Source of the DNA: Saururus chinensis
Lineage: Eukaryota; Streptophyta; Magnoliopsida; Piperales; Saururaceae
DNA length: 64,000 bases
Reading direction: 5' to 3'
Assembly (NCBI GenBank): GCA_035235625.1
Contig: CP141145.1
Location: 868,001-932,000, forward strand
Positions 46,520 to 57,869 of the stretch are shown in pieces. Numbering within the stretch: position 1 is the first letter of the stretch; every line of letters starts with the position of its first letter. A program made the translations under genes and the position numbers. The notes under the pieces were generated by a model. The model saw only the letters and a program-made list of their open reading frames with translations. It ran no database searches and was not told where the DNA came from.

Positions 46520-47822
46520 AGGAATGGGTTATGGCTGAATGCCAAGCCCGAAGTTCCTAGAGAAACCCGAGAGCAATTCTGTACCATCTGGTGTGCCTCC
46601 CTCTTCACCAGACTCCACTGCCTATTGCCATATTTGACTCCGCCAGGTCTTCACGAGTTCGATGTACCAGCTAGGGCCGCTGCCATGTTCTCCTTGATCC
46701 TCCACGAGCTACTAGTTTTTCACCTATGTTTGAGCTGTTTTGGGCTGCCAGAGGGATATTCATTGTTGTTTACTACCGACCTTCACTAGACCTAGCTTCG
46801 TCTGGTTGCCAACACCCCTAAGGCACTGGCCAAAGCCACTTCCACCCCCTCTCGGTTTCCCTCTGTATCCTTTTTCTTTCTAGTTTTGGAACGTCCAGAA
46901 GGAGCAATACAAAATCAGGATGTTCTTGTCTCCTTCGGTGGGCCTCCTTTGCCACTTGATTTCGCCAACTCTCACTAGATTCGGGTTCAACCGGCCACCA
47001 TGAGTGCGGTGGTGACAACTAAGGTTGTCGCCGCCCTCTCCTTGCTCCTCCTCGAGCTACTAGTCATCCACTTGGTTTTGCACTGTTTCAGCCTATTTTT
47101 GGCTGTCAGAGCTCCTCTAGTCATGTTCGGCCTCCATACCACCTCCATTTAGTCCATCATGGCCCTGCGGCTATGGTGGGCCATCCCTCCCAACCCAACT
47201 TTGCCCCGTCCTCCATTTTTTGGTAAAGGGTTCCTCCCAAATGTGTTTTTTATAATTTCTTCTGTGTATGCTTTTGTGGACGCTGCTGCTGGTCAATCCT
47301 AGCGACCGGACTCCGCTTGACTCTCACCTTGTTTGGTGATTGTAGGGGCAACCACGATCAGCCAGCCTGCTTTGGTACAATGAGGACCAGCTCTGCCAAC
47401 CCTTGGCTAGCCCCAGCTCAGCCCCTCTGCCTGTATGTGGTTGACTGCACTATATAGAACGCTACTTTTAACCCTTTTACCATCGTACCACAGCCGGATG
47501 CTGATTGACTTCTAGTTGGCCTACCTCAACATGGCGATGACATGGACAACTTCATTGGCCATCACCTTTGGTCATGGATCTACTGCTCTTTTGTGCCTTG
47601 GGCAGCCACTGTCAAGCCCCTCTCCCCCTCAAGCAGCCCTGTTGTTGCATATGCATGTGGACGCGTGAGCAATTTAGGGTTTAGGCACAGTTTTTGTGCC
47701 GCCTAACCATCGGATGGCTCTGTCACTGTTTGAGTGACCACCAAAAATCTCCACCTCTCCTATATCCCCAAACATTGGCCCACGCTTTCTACCCCTTATG
47801 TGGGCCATAGTCGACGCAAAAT
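46304..47822 (+). mobile_element. Family B LTR copy 2, first part (decayed)
   Basis: Collinear with 1085-2755 of the first copy: 'GTGCGAATTTTGGAGGTACA' (46376) corresponds to the stretch at 1142, and GTGCCGCCTAACCATCGG (about 47697) to that at 2626. The first ~110 bp of the LTR are missing at the junction with the family C LTR. Many CG pairs of copy 1 are TG or CA here. ORFs are without domains. Confidence 0.7.
46433..46516. repeat. (TA)n microsatellite, ~84 bp
   Basis: TA dinucleotides with one AAATA interruption near 46463. Absent from the equivalent place in the first family B copy (about 1200). Confidence 0.95.
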
Positions 47823-50447
47823 ATGTAGCGCCCTAAAATTTTAATATTTTAAAATTTTGAACATTTGGGCCCATAAGCGAGTTTTAGGGCTAGATAGCCA
47901 TTTTTCTTAAAATTGGACTGTTTTGAGCATGATTCGTTCGAAGGATACTTAAGGTTGTTTGAAGGGCTTTCAAAGATGAACATATTGAACCCAAAAATGT
48001 GTAAATTGGACATCAGGATCATAGGCTATAGCCTTAAAAAGCATATCATGGGCGAGGCCCACTATAAATTTTCAAGAAACCATACCTTTGCATGGTTTTA
48101 TTTCGAATGATTCATCAATATGAGTGCAACAATACAAATAACGTGTGATTCTGAGTTGGGGTAAGGAATTACGCCAGTTTGAAGTTTGAAGTTTCATTTT
48201 AATTTAAAAATGAAATTTAAAATAAATTGTGTCAGGCATCAATAGCATTGTTGTAGCAAGCCAGCCATGGCATGCATGCGCCAGTGCTACGCGTAGGGCT
48301 GACGCAACAGCTTTGTAGCTGTTGCATGAATGCCACATGGTGTGCATCCAACAACACCAAATGTGTATAAAAGTGGGATGAGGGGGTTTCAATTCATACC
48401 ATTTCTTCTCCTCCTCTCTCTTTTGATTCCCACCTGTGTTCTTAACTTTCGACCCCATTTCTAAGTTGTTTCTCGATTGATTCTCTCCATTCAAAAATCG
48501 ATCCTAGCTAATTCGAGGGTACTCTACATCATAGAGGAGTCCATTTTTTAAGTTAGCTACTCTAAATGGGGGAAATGACCTGGGGTAAGGAAAGGCTCCA
48601 TCCTCCACTTTCGGGCTAGAAGGAGGAAACGTCCTTGTTTAAGGGGAAACTCTGTCAGCTACTTTTGAGTCCGAAAGGAGAATTTGTCCCGATGCTAAGG
48701 GAGGCTCTATCCGCTACTTATGAAGCCCAAAAGGAGATTCTATCCAAGTACAAGGGGAGGTTCCACCACCACTTTAACACTTGGGAACAAGATATGGCTC
48801 CGAGCGCCAGCTGTAACTCCGATCAAATTCAAGAACAAATGGTAGGTGGCTTTAAACTTAATTCTGTGCTACGACTATGCCAAATTATTTCATATTTCTT
48901 TCATAAAAGATTATTTAGAAAAAGAGGGTATTTATTTGGGGTCGCAAACGCTGAAATAATAGTGTCTCGTACACCTCTAAGAGGGATTTCATCATGATAC
49001 ATACTTTAAAATATTATGGGCTGTTTGTGTAATGAATTTGTTAAGATTCCGTTGATTTTTCCCTAATTTTGGCTTGAATTATTGAAATCATGATTGTGTG
49101 TTGAAGGTGGATGGAATTAAAAATAACCCTAAAGTTGATTATAAGTCGTTTCGAGCTGAAATTAGCTAGAATCACTGAATCACCTCATGAGGTGATTCCG
49201 TCGATTCCGGCTCCCAACTCCCATTTTGAAAATTACAAATTCCGTTATTTTTTAACTCTTACCTCTCATATCAATTTGAGCCTCGAGAAACATGCCATAT
49301 ACACGGGGCCCACTTTAAAAGTTCAAAATTACCTACCCTTGTGGGATCTTGTTTGATAAAGCTCAAATTTAGAGCGTAATAGTACCAAGAACGTGCATAT
49401 CCAAGTTTAAGAGAGAGAGATATTAGTTTAAAGTTTTAAAAATGGGTTTGACACGACATCCAAATTTATTCTGAGAAATTTCATTACCAACCGTAATTCA
49501 CATTCGGCGGTGAATTTTTGAAATTATTTCCAAAAAATTCCACTCCCATTTCTGAAAAATTCAACACCCAAACAACCCCTAGTATTATTTGAATGATATT
49601 ATGATTGATTTTGATCGAATTTGAAGGGTATATATTTGGTATAAAGCCCAACAAATATCATCAGTATTGAAGGGTAGTTATTTGGTATAAAGCCCAAAAG
49701 TTATTGTTGTTATGACTCCGAGGTACCGCCTATTAAGGTATATGGTGCGCCCATGAAATGAGATATCGTGGTAAGATCTCTTTCATTCTCATCTCGTTTG
49801 CCCCATGAGCACCGGTGTATGTCACTCTGGTGTCAGCGATATTTCTGAATGATGATTTATCCAATTTTGACTTATTTATCAGATTCTGTGAATGCTGATT
49901 TATCTGACTTTGACAAATTTATCAAATTATGGTTATGAATGATTTATCTGATTTTATCAAATTATGTGAAAGATTGGTTTATTCGACTTTTTATAAAAGA
50001 AAAACATTCAAATTCTTTTTAAGTCAACAAGGATATGTTGAGTTATTTTAAGTTGACTTTCGTGTATGAATTATTGGAAGATTATTTTATGTCTTTTGTT
50101 ATATTTTATGTTATAGCATGTTAATAGAATTTAATCCTATCCACTTAGTATAATTATACTCACCCACCCGCTGCAAATATGAACAAAGAAAATGAGGTTA
50201 ATTAAGATAGCTTGTAGAACTTCAAAAATCTACACTTCGGATTTATTTTGTCAAGTTCTTTTGTTATATATTAATTATGTGTATTTGCACGACTTTGATT
50301 TTGTTAGAGCATCTTATATTTTGTAAGCTTGTAATTATGTAAATTAATGAAAAGTTACTCTTTTGTACATGGTTGATCTTGGCCACCTTTTAATTATGAA
50401 TTGATAGGGCTCCAACTTCAAAGTTATTTGAAAAGTTGGGGCACTAT
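47823..50447 (+). mobile_element. Family A solo LTR, 2,625 bp, with AAAAT TSD
   Basis: It begins (A)TGTAGCGCCCTAAAATTTT and ends GGGGCACTAT(A), an inverted-terminus arrangement typical of gypsy LTRs. AAAAT flanks it at 47818-47822 and 50448-50452, and the family B sequence is collinear across the gap. No primer site or coding region is seen, so it is a solo LTR. The ORFs at 47913 and 48635 are LTR sequence without domains. A shorter minus-strand relative is at 30805-32538. Confidence 0.75.
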
Positions 50448-51841
50448 AAAATCGCCGTTGTTGGGTGTTGTCCATGGCCAATTTCAAAGTCTTGTGGTCG
50501 TCCGAGTACTTCTCATCTACCAGTTGACCTTCAGTTAGTCCACCTTAGTTTCTAGATGCACTTGCCATTTCTTTGGCACAACACTTCTCCTGGTCGCCCT
50601 AGTATGCCGCCATGGACTGTGGATTTTACCATATAGACTCTATCACCACGTCTTTCCATGATTACTTCCGGCGCTTCTAAACCTCAAGACAACAACTCTC
50701 TTAGCTAGGCAATGTGTTTAACAGCCACGCCGATGCTGCCACCGTCATGTGCTTTCCTTCAAACTTCATGGATTGTGAGGTAGGGAACTTTAAACTCATA
50801 ATTTCATGATAGAATGCTTTGAATGTGTAAAAGCATGTTAGGATTATTAAGATTTGATGTTTAGATGTTAAATATATGATATGCTTGTATGCCATAAGAG
50901 GGAAATAAGATAAATTATGGTATGTTTAAAATGCATATGACATACATGTGAGCTAAAAATATGTTTAATGTATGTGGACCATGTGTATGATACTGATGGC
51001 TAGTGAGTATGTTGGTAAGCTATGTATGAAATTGTATATATGTATACATATTTGTGATGGCCTTATGTATGTATGATGGCTATATGCATATGCGATGGAT
51101 ATGTGCATATGAGTGGGTATGGACAATGGATGGTAGGAAGTGATTGAGGGTTTAGTATGGATTTGTTGTGGATTTGTAGCCTTATGACGGAAGACAGAGG
51201 ATGTAAGTTTGATGAGCGAGGATTGGAGTGGATGAGTTTTGTTTGGATTGGAGCATATGTTGGGGGTTTAGCAAGTAAGCAGATTTAAGATTTGTGCCTT
51301 ATGGGGGATTATTAGATAGCAAGAGTGCACAACATAATTGTACAAGCATAATATACATATTATGAAGTGGAAAGTAAGAATAGTAAGTAAGGTATAAGTA
51401 AGAGGGTGATAACTAGAGTTGGCTTCAAGGAGCTTAGTTTGATGACTTTCGAGTAAGATGGTTTGGCCATATGGTTGATGGCGGAGACCTTATAAATACA
51501 TAAAGATTTGTTGTATAGTAAGTTATGATTATGAGATGGATGGGTTAAGTGAAGTCTGCTACCCTAATGAACTAGGGTTTCAGAATGAGCTCAGCTTTGG
51601 ATTAATAAGTGGAAGACTGTAAGATTAAAAGTTTTTATAGCATAATTATACCTGCATAAATTACTTAATTCATACTTGAATAATAGGCAAAGTTAATATG
51701 ATAGCATTGTGAGTTTAAGAACTAAGGATTTCGATGGATTGAGTTCTACGTTTGAGCTAGCCGATAATGAGTTAGCTGAGCATTTCTCATATCTTGCTAT
51801 AGTGTTTATCTTGTGGGATGTGATCTATGTGTTGTAAAGAG
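50448..51841 (+). mobile_element. Family B LTR copy 2, second part
   Basis: Collinear with about 2755-4290 of copy 1 (GGGTGTTGTCCATGGCC near 50463; TTATCTTGTGGGATGTGATC near 51804). The 50-bp GCTAGTGATGGCTAGC array is reduced to a few degenerate units here (about 50990-51080). It breaks off inside the 65-bp array, where the 51842-59659 insertion begins. Confidence 0.65.
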
Positions 51842-51949
51842 TAATTGTTTAAACGTAAAGTTCTAGGGATGAAGTGTATTATATCCCCAAATAAAGTTTT
51901 TTTTACTCCAGCTTGATTATCTCTTGCCACTAAAACAAGGAGGTCTATA
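51842..51949. other. Short unassigned left flank of the inserted segment
   Basis: About 108 bp that matches neither family B nor the direct repeat that follows. Confidence 0.4.
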
Positions 51950-53728
51950 TGTTACGTACCTATTTAACTACCTTGGATAGTTATTATGTTATAATTTATG
52001 AGGTCATCATGTAAATGAAATTAGTTATAGAAGGTTTGCTTGAGGGCAGCTACTGTACAGGTACTTGTATGGGTTTGTAATTCTTAAAATATGTAGTAGA
52101 ATGAATGAATGAATATTGAAGAGTTTTATTTTTCTAAAGGGACAATGTACTTTGGTAGTCTCGCTTCCCTCAAAGAAATGACTGGAGGGTCGATCTTCTT
52201 CGAAATAAATAGACCAATGTGTCTATATTGATCACGTTCATGTTTAATTGACGAGCAATTTCTAAAAATAGCCAAAAAATTATTTAAATCCTACAAATGT
52301 ATGCAATTTCACCAAAATATTGAAAATGGCCTTAATACACTTGGGAACATCTACATATATAGTAGAAGTTACCTAAATGCCCTTATCTCACATGACCTTA
52401 AATCAACCTTGTCCAACTCCACCCTTCCACCTCCTCCTCCTCACCATTGTCAGCCCCTCCTATGTTACCGCCAACTCCTCATCCCCCTCTTCCTTCTAGT
52501 ATGCTCTTGTTTCCTCATTTTTCTCCTTTCTCTCCTCATTCTCCTTTTCCTCCACTGCCTCTTTTTTCTTCTTTGCCTCCTCTTCTTCCTTCCACTTTTT
52601 CTTCTCCTCTTCCTCCTTGTAGTTCTCCTTCCTTGAATATTCTAGTGGGACTTGCCGCAAACCTATCATGGAACCATTAAAAATATTAACATTTTTCTTT
52701 ACAAACATCAATCTCTAAAATTGAACCCATAAACATGTTTAACTACTTAAAATTAACCATATGTTCTAATTTTTACTCAATTTTGAACTGTTTCCAACAC
52801 CGTGGACCTTCATTGTTAATAGCTCTCAATAACACATATTTGATAGCTAATAATCTACAACTAAAATAGGAAAAATAAAACAAGCCTAACTTTGACAACG
52901 ATCAGCTATCAACTCTCAATTGTCAAATGTCAACTATTAAGTGGGTGCTCTTCTCTGGCAGCCACCTTCTTCTCCAACTTCAATAATTTCTTTCATTTCC
53001 AATGTCTGTGAAGGATATTGTTGAAGAAGAACATATGTAACTAACAATCAATAGATGACAATTGGCAACCAACAATTGAAAGCCAATATATGCTTTCCAA
53101 TGTTAAACTTGTTTTTTTTTCACATTTTAGTTGTTGAGTGTAGATTGTTGGTTGTCATGTATGTGTTATCATGAGTTGCTAGAAATAGAAGTATAAAGTG
53201 CTGAAGAAAGATCAAAATTAAGTAAAAACAAAACTCATTGTTACTTTTAAGTAATTAAATATGTTTATGGGTTCATTTTAGCGATTGATGTTTGTAAATA
53301 AGAAAAACCAAAATTTTGTGGGGGAGATACATGTTGGACCTATGCACCTAGATAGGCTAACTTACTCGCATGCGTGTCGCCGCCGAAGTTTGGCCGGCTG
53401 ACTCAGTTTGGTTCACATGCAAGGCTAGCTTGGCTGGGTTGGGTCAACAATATTATTTTTTGAGACAACTTCATTTTGTTTTCTCTTAACCCAAAATGGG
53501 TTTAGTTTTCTTTTTAGCAAAATGTGTCTGTTAACGGGCGGGTGCATCCATTTGAATAGGATGGGTTGTCTTTAACGAGATTTTTTATAAAATACTAAAA
53601 ATTATTTTTTTGTACCATATTACTTTACTAGATTTCGTCACCATCTTATGTGAGAGTAAGTGCATAACATTAGTTTGCTATATACGTTGTATGAAGATGC
53701 TTCTACAGCGTGTGGTGGATCATCTTAT
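51950..53728 (+). repeat. 1.78-kb direct repeat, copy A
   Basis: Collinear with 57870-59651 over its whole length (TGTTACGTACC start here, TGTTATGCACC there; both stop at ATCATCTTAT), with scattered substitutions and small indels. It contains a pyrimidine-rich patch (52410-52630) and an inverted-repeat pair (52678-52757 and 53243-53318). There is no primer site after it and no polypurine tract before copy B, so an LTR reading is not supported. No coding domain. Confidence 0.8.
52678..53318. repeat. Inverted-repeat element inside direct repeat copy A
   Basis: 'AACCCATAAACATGTTTAAC' near 52724 is mirrored by its near reverse complement near 53253-53275. About 75-80 bp arms flank ~490 bp. The same structure recurs in copy B. 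Confidence 0.6.
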
Positions 53729-54005
53729 CCTAGGAAACAGATGCTCAAGTGATTCCTAAGCACCAGTAGAAAGGGCGAATTCTATCTATAGGATAGAGCG
53801 TGCAACTTTTTTTCTATAAATTTCTTTCATTGCAATACTTATTAAGGTACAAAAATTAATATATGTTTCTTAGACTGATCAATCTGATGGCAGACCAAAG
53901 TGTTAAAGCAATTATCATCCATTGGTCTGCTGGTTATTTATGCTAGAGCAATTATCTAACACCAAAGATCACTAGAAAGAATCATATTTTGTTAAAGTTC
54001 ATGGA
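53729..54005. other. Unassigned sequence, no gene
   Basis: Between direct repeat copy A and the MITE; nothing recognised. Confidence 0.4.
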
Positions 54006-54013
54006 CTTCCAAC
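54006..54013. repeat. 8-bp TSD of hAT-like MITE (left)
   Basis: CTTCCAAC, identical to 54713-54720. Confidence 0.75.
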
Positions 54014-54712
54014 CATGGAAGGCCGTATCGATACAAATGATAGTATTGATGACTATATATACAAGTACGCGTCGATGATACGCTTGGTACATGTTGAAAC
54101 GGACATAAACACTTTTGTAAACATAAAAAAATATTATAAATAATAATATATCATTATAATACTTCTTTTAGAGCATAATAAGACCGTAGAATATCGTATC
54201 AACCGATACAAGTATTCTAAAATTAGTTCATTTGGAACCATACACTATTTTGCTCTTCATCTCATACAAATTATTACTCATTCTTTCTCATACTAAGTGC
54301 TATAAGATTAGTTTATTTTAAAAATAAATAATATGCTTAATATGAGTCTAAATTATATGTTTAAACAAATGTATATTTGTGGAGTATTATATATAAAAAA
54401 ATAATTATGTAAATTACATAGACCTACCTGTATTTATCTCATATAACTTTAAAAATATTATTTTTAATATAACAAAAGCTTAAACTTTCAAAGAAGTTGG
54501 GTTTGAATTGTGTTTTTGTTTTTAATAAAAAAAATTATTTTTAAAATTAATTTTTTTAAATAAAAATAATATTTTTTAATACCGTATCGATACATATCGG
54601 CCATATCGATATGGTATGGCTGATACGCATCAGATTTTGGTATGAGAGGTGTACCACCCCCGTACCCGTATCAATCGATACGGGGCTATATCAACCGATA
54701 CGACCTTCCACG
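54014..54712. mobile_element. hAT-like MITE, 699 bp
   Basis: Terminal inverted repeats CATGGAAGGCCGTATCG (left) and, as reverse complement of the right end, CGTGGAAGGTCGTATCG agree at 15 of 17 positions. They are flanked by a perfect 8-bp duplication CTTCCAAC, the length typical of hAT elements. Short GTATCGATAC/ACCGATAC-like words are clustered near both ends (54025-54080, 54190-54215 and 54580-54700), as expected for subterminal transposase sites. There is no transposase ORF, so it is non-autonomous. Palindromic GTATCGATAC words could also let each end fold. Confidence 0.75.
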
Positions 54713-54720
54713 CTTCCAAC
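54713..54720. repeat. 8-bp TSD of hAT-like MITE (right)
   Basis: CTTCCAAC, identical to 54006-54013. Confidence 0.75.
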
Positions 54721-56486
54721 ATATACAATTATATTTTACTTTTTTATCACATAGAATGCAAGAGCAGAAATGTTTAATATACCAGTTGCAATTAAAGTCC
54801 ACTGGACATACTTCTTAGTGAAAAAATTAATTACAAAATTTATCTTTCATATACTTCTTACCTTTAATTTATAACAACTTTTTAAAAATGAATGAACTAA
54901 TTACAAAAAATCAAGGTTCATATGCCGACATATATCAATGATCACTTCTCTTCATCTTGAATTCGGAAACGAGCTTTGAAGCACATGGGAGATCCTATGG
55001 AGTAGTGGACATGAGGCAGCAAAGAAATCTAATTATGAACAGAAATGAGGCAAACAAAATAAAAACAGTAGCCTAAGAGCGAAATATATCTTCTCAGTCC
55101 TTCCAAAATTAAAATATCATGTTAAAGAAGTCACCTGACATCAACCACTCTACATCTACCATGTAATTTGAAAGGACAACTACAAGCACATTTCCCTACT
55201 TCTTCATTAATCAAAGACTGTAGTAATCAGCAAGCATAAAAACTCCATGATGCAGATTTGAGAAAACCCAACCAATTTCTTAATATCCAGAAGGGCAGGG
55301 AGAGATAAATTTTAAGATAATAACCCACTACCTTAAATTTTAAGAAGGGCAGGGAGTTAAAAATAATTTTTTGATATCAAGAAGGGAAAGGGGATAGATT
55401 AGAAGGGCAGGGAGAGATAAGGGAAGGAGGGAGAGGGGTGGGCAGAATAGGGGAAGGAGTTACTCACCCAAAAAATCGGGTTACCATTTATGAAACGGAG
55501 TCCTGACGGCTTTTCAAAAGTGTTTCCTTCTTCTGTGAAACGTTTTTAGTTTTGAGTGGTGGCTAATGGGTATTGGGGCCCAGCAGATTCGCACTCAGGT
55601 CAAAAGCCATGTGCTCTAGCTGAACTAAAACGGCATGTGAAAGCACAACCAGAAATCAAACCTATTAGATAATAATGTCTATGCTCTGCCAACACTCTAA
55701 TTTAACAAAACCTGCTTTAATTTACTATATATATGATAGATGGTGTATTTGGAAAGTGGTTTAAATATAGGCTAAGTTTATTTTATGAGAAGTCTATATA
55801 AATGAGTTTATCAGTTACTAAGAGCCCAAATTTACTTTTATATAAATGAAAATTTTACATATAAATTAGTTGAAGAGAGAATGTTTTACATGGTTTAGAA
55901 TATAAAAATTGAATTGGTATATAAGGTCTAATTTTTACCTTTAAATTAGGCCTTTGGTATACCATAATATTATGAAAGATATATGCGTTAGACTTGTATA
56001 CTTATGTGGTTAACTCACATGTGTTCCGTCTAAAGGTGGCCAGGTTGTGTTGGGTCAACAAAACTTATTTTCTGTTTTCAAGTAAAGAGACTTTGAAAGT
56101 TTTCCAAATTGAATTATTAAGGTACTTAGATAATAATAATGATGGGAAGGTCGGAGTTGCGCCTAAAAACCTTAGGCGTGATAGCGGGGGTAGCCATCCA
56201 CAATCTACGTCGTGACTAATGAGATCTCACGAAACTTCGCCAGAACAAGCTGAAGATATTTGCATTAATGGGTTGCATGTAAGAAACTATAGCACAGGAG
56301 GACTGGCTGGTAGCTGTGAATATTAACTACTAATTAAGGTTGTTACATACCGAGGGATATTAGTAATGTATGATTACATGGAATTTTAAGCTAGTGCAAT
56401 ACGAGTATTTCCAGCACTGAGCACTGAATCAGTGACGAACACAACATACATACGTATAACAGAAGTAAGAAGATGCTTGCAACATT
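54721..56486. other. Unassigned sequence with a short dispersed motif, no gene
   Basis: AGAAGGGCAGGGAG occurs at about 55289, 55344 and 55400. A tRNA-like patch lies at about 55575-55640 (reported separately). ORFs such as 55994-56215 show no domain. Confidence 0.4.
55575..55640 (-). other. Degenerate tRNA-like patch (possible SINE head)
   Basis: On the minus strand TAGTTCAGCTAGAGCA resembles a pol III A box and GTGCGAATC a one-mismatch B box, with CTTTTGA in the anticodon-loop position between them. The D loop is short, the anticodon stem does not pair fully and the variable loop is missing. It is therefore not a working tRNA; a tRNA relic or SINE head is possible. Confidence 0.25.
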
Positions 56487-56756
56487 CTAAACGGCCTTGC
56501 GCCAGATGCGAGGACGGACATCGACAATTAACACTCCTTTATATAACTCGGCCGCCTCTCTGCAATCAATTGGCTTCTTTCTCTCCGGAGGCTGAGGCCC
56601 GCCATTGCGTTCCTGCGGACGAGGCTGAGGCTGAGGCCCGCCGTTGCGTTCCTGCGGACGAGGCTGAGGCCTAGGGTTTAGGGTCCTACGCCCAAGTCTA
56701 TTGTACTCCAACATGTCGAAGGCCTCTCTCCCTATTTTCTCCAAGTTGGGTGCCAT
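56487..56756 (-). CDS. 89-residue protein of unknown function, host-gene-like
   Basis: I do not recognise the family. The ORF opens 'MAPNLEKIGREAFDMLEYNR' and ends 'VLIVDVRPRIWRKAV'. The middle is a proline/glutamine-rich linker made of two 13-residue units, QPRPQERNGGPQP, encoded by a 39-bp tandem repeat (about 56591-56668). The C-terminal part 'KKPIDCREAAELYKGVLIVD' looks like a compact amphipathic segment. No signal peptide or membrane span. Upstream on the minus strand a TATAAATA box (56858-56851) lies about 95 bp before the ATG, which would give an untranslated leader of roughly 65-70 bases, and the start context CTGAATGGC is good. It lies in the non-repeated stretch between the two 1.78-kb direct repeats. 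It may be a real small gene, a captured gene fragment or a first exon. Confidence 0.45.
   Translation of the reverse strand: MAPNLEKIGREAFDMLEYNRLGRRTLNPRPQPRPQERNGGPQPQPRPQERNGGPQPPERKKPIDCREAAELYKGVLIVDVRPRIWRKAV
56591..56668 (-). repeat. 39-bp tandem repeat, 2 units, in frame
   Basis: GCTGAGGCCCGCC(A/G)TTGCG recurs at 56591 and 56630. The period is a multiple of three and duplicates 13 codons of the small ORF. Confidence 0.85.
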
Positions 56757-56850
56757 TCAGACCCTCGATCGGCAAAGGAGCTCCTTTCTACACTCTTTCT
56801 CACACTCTGAGAAATTGATGGTTTGTAACAATAATTGTTGGATTGTGTAA

Positions 56851-56858
56851 TATTTATA
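56851..56858 (-). promoter_or_regulatory. TATA box of the 89-codon ORF
   Basis: TATAAATA on the minus strand, about 95 bp before the start codon at 56756. Start-site spacing would fit a leader of some 65-70 bases. Confidence 0.4.
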
Positions 56859-57869
56859 GCCATAATACGTACATATTCTCATATTCTCTTCTCCGTTCAA
56901 AACTAGGAAGAATAAAAAAAAGAGTAGAAGACCGACTTTGTTGATTTGTGCATATCTGTGGCCAGAGATTAGACGGCATGAAGATAACAATAGATCTTGC
57001 TTCGTGTGGAATTAATCTTGCTTGTTGTGGAACTGATCTTGCTTCGTGTCTTCGAACTAAATATAATGAGCCAAAAACTCCAGTTTTCGGGGTCCAACTA
57101 AACTGATAATGGATGGCTAAAGCTGGATGCTTGATCAGACAGATGCAAATTCCTTCTATCTGCTTTTTAGAAATCATGGGAATCTCCAAATGTTGGACGT
57201 TTTGAGTGGCAAGTTGGAGGCTGGCCTGGTGTGTTTCCCATGAGCTAGCGAGGTGATAGATATACAAATAAAGATACATTGGGAGCTGAAACCTTCTACC
57301 AACGCTGTCGTCTATCATTTGATCTGATCAGTAGCTGCCAATCTCCCTCCCCCGTATTATTGACGGTGTGTGTGAGTCACGAAGGATAATGCTTAAACGA
57401 TTGAAAAGAACCTTCACGTGGTGCCCACTTATGGGTTCAGAAGTTAAAAAAAGATGGCAAACCTGTGAGTTGAACTTGCACTTTCCTTGGAAAGAATATT
57501 GGGAGCTTTGAAGAGAACATTCACCCAACTACATCAAAGATATGGCACCGACTGTGTGGATGTGGATAATGTGCACCGTTACAAGTCGTTCCCATTATCC
57601 ACTGTTGCAAGATATTGCACCGAGTGCGAGAATCGTAAAAGCAGTTTTGAACCCCCATTCCAAGTGAGATAAGATTAATCTTGAAATTGGGATAACCATA
57701 AATCAATTCCTATCCACTAACCACTACTTGGTAAAATTCTTACGAGGGGAACCCAATTATATTCCATTTACAATTCTTAAAATAATGCTAGTATATTTTA
57801 ACTACTCTATTCCTGAATCTTGCCATTTTATGTATTTTGGTGTATTTTTTAGTTTTTGCCATTTTAATA
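56859..57869. other. Upstream region of the small ORF, no other gene
   Basis: A mixture of unassigned sequence; GAACTGATCTTGCTTCGTG/GGAATTAATCTTGCTTG-like near-repeats around 56995-57050. Overlapping ORFs on both strands have no domain. Confidence 0.4.

Noticed and set aside
46360-46608. Minus-strand ORF with a Tyr-Ile repeat
   Set aside because: Direct translation of the (TA)n microsatellite.
47913-49356. Plus-strand ORFs inside the family A LTR
   Set aside because: LTR sequence shared with 30805-32538, where the frames are not preserved.
52301-52680. Leu- and Pro-rich ORFs, also present at 58307-58659
   Set aside because: Pyrimidine-rich patch in the 1.78-kb direct repeats; neither frame is clearly conserved as protein between the two copies.
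51950-53728. The direct repeat as a Helitron
   Set aside because: No 5' TC with 3' CTRR end and hairpin at the repeat edges; the right edge reads ATCATCTTAT.
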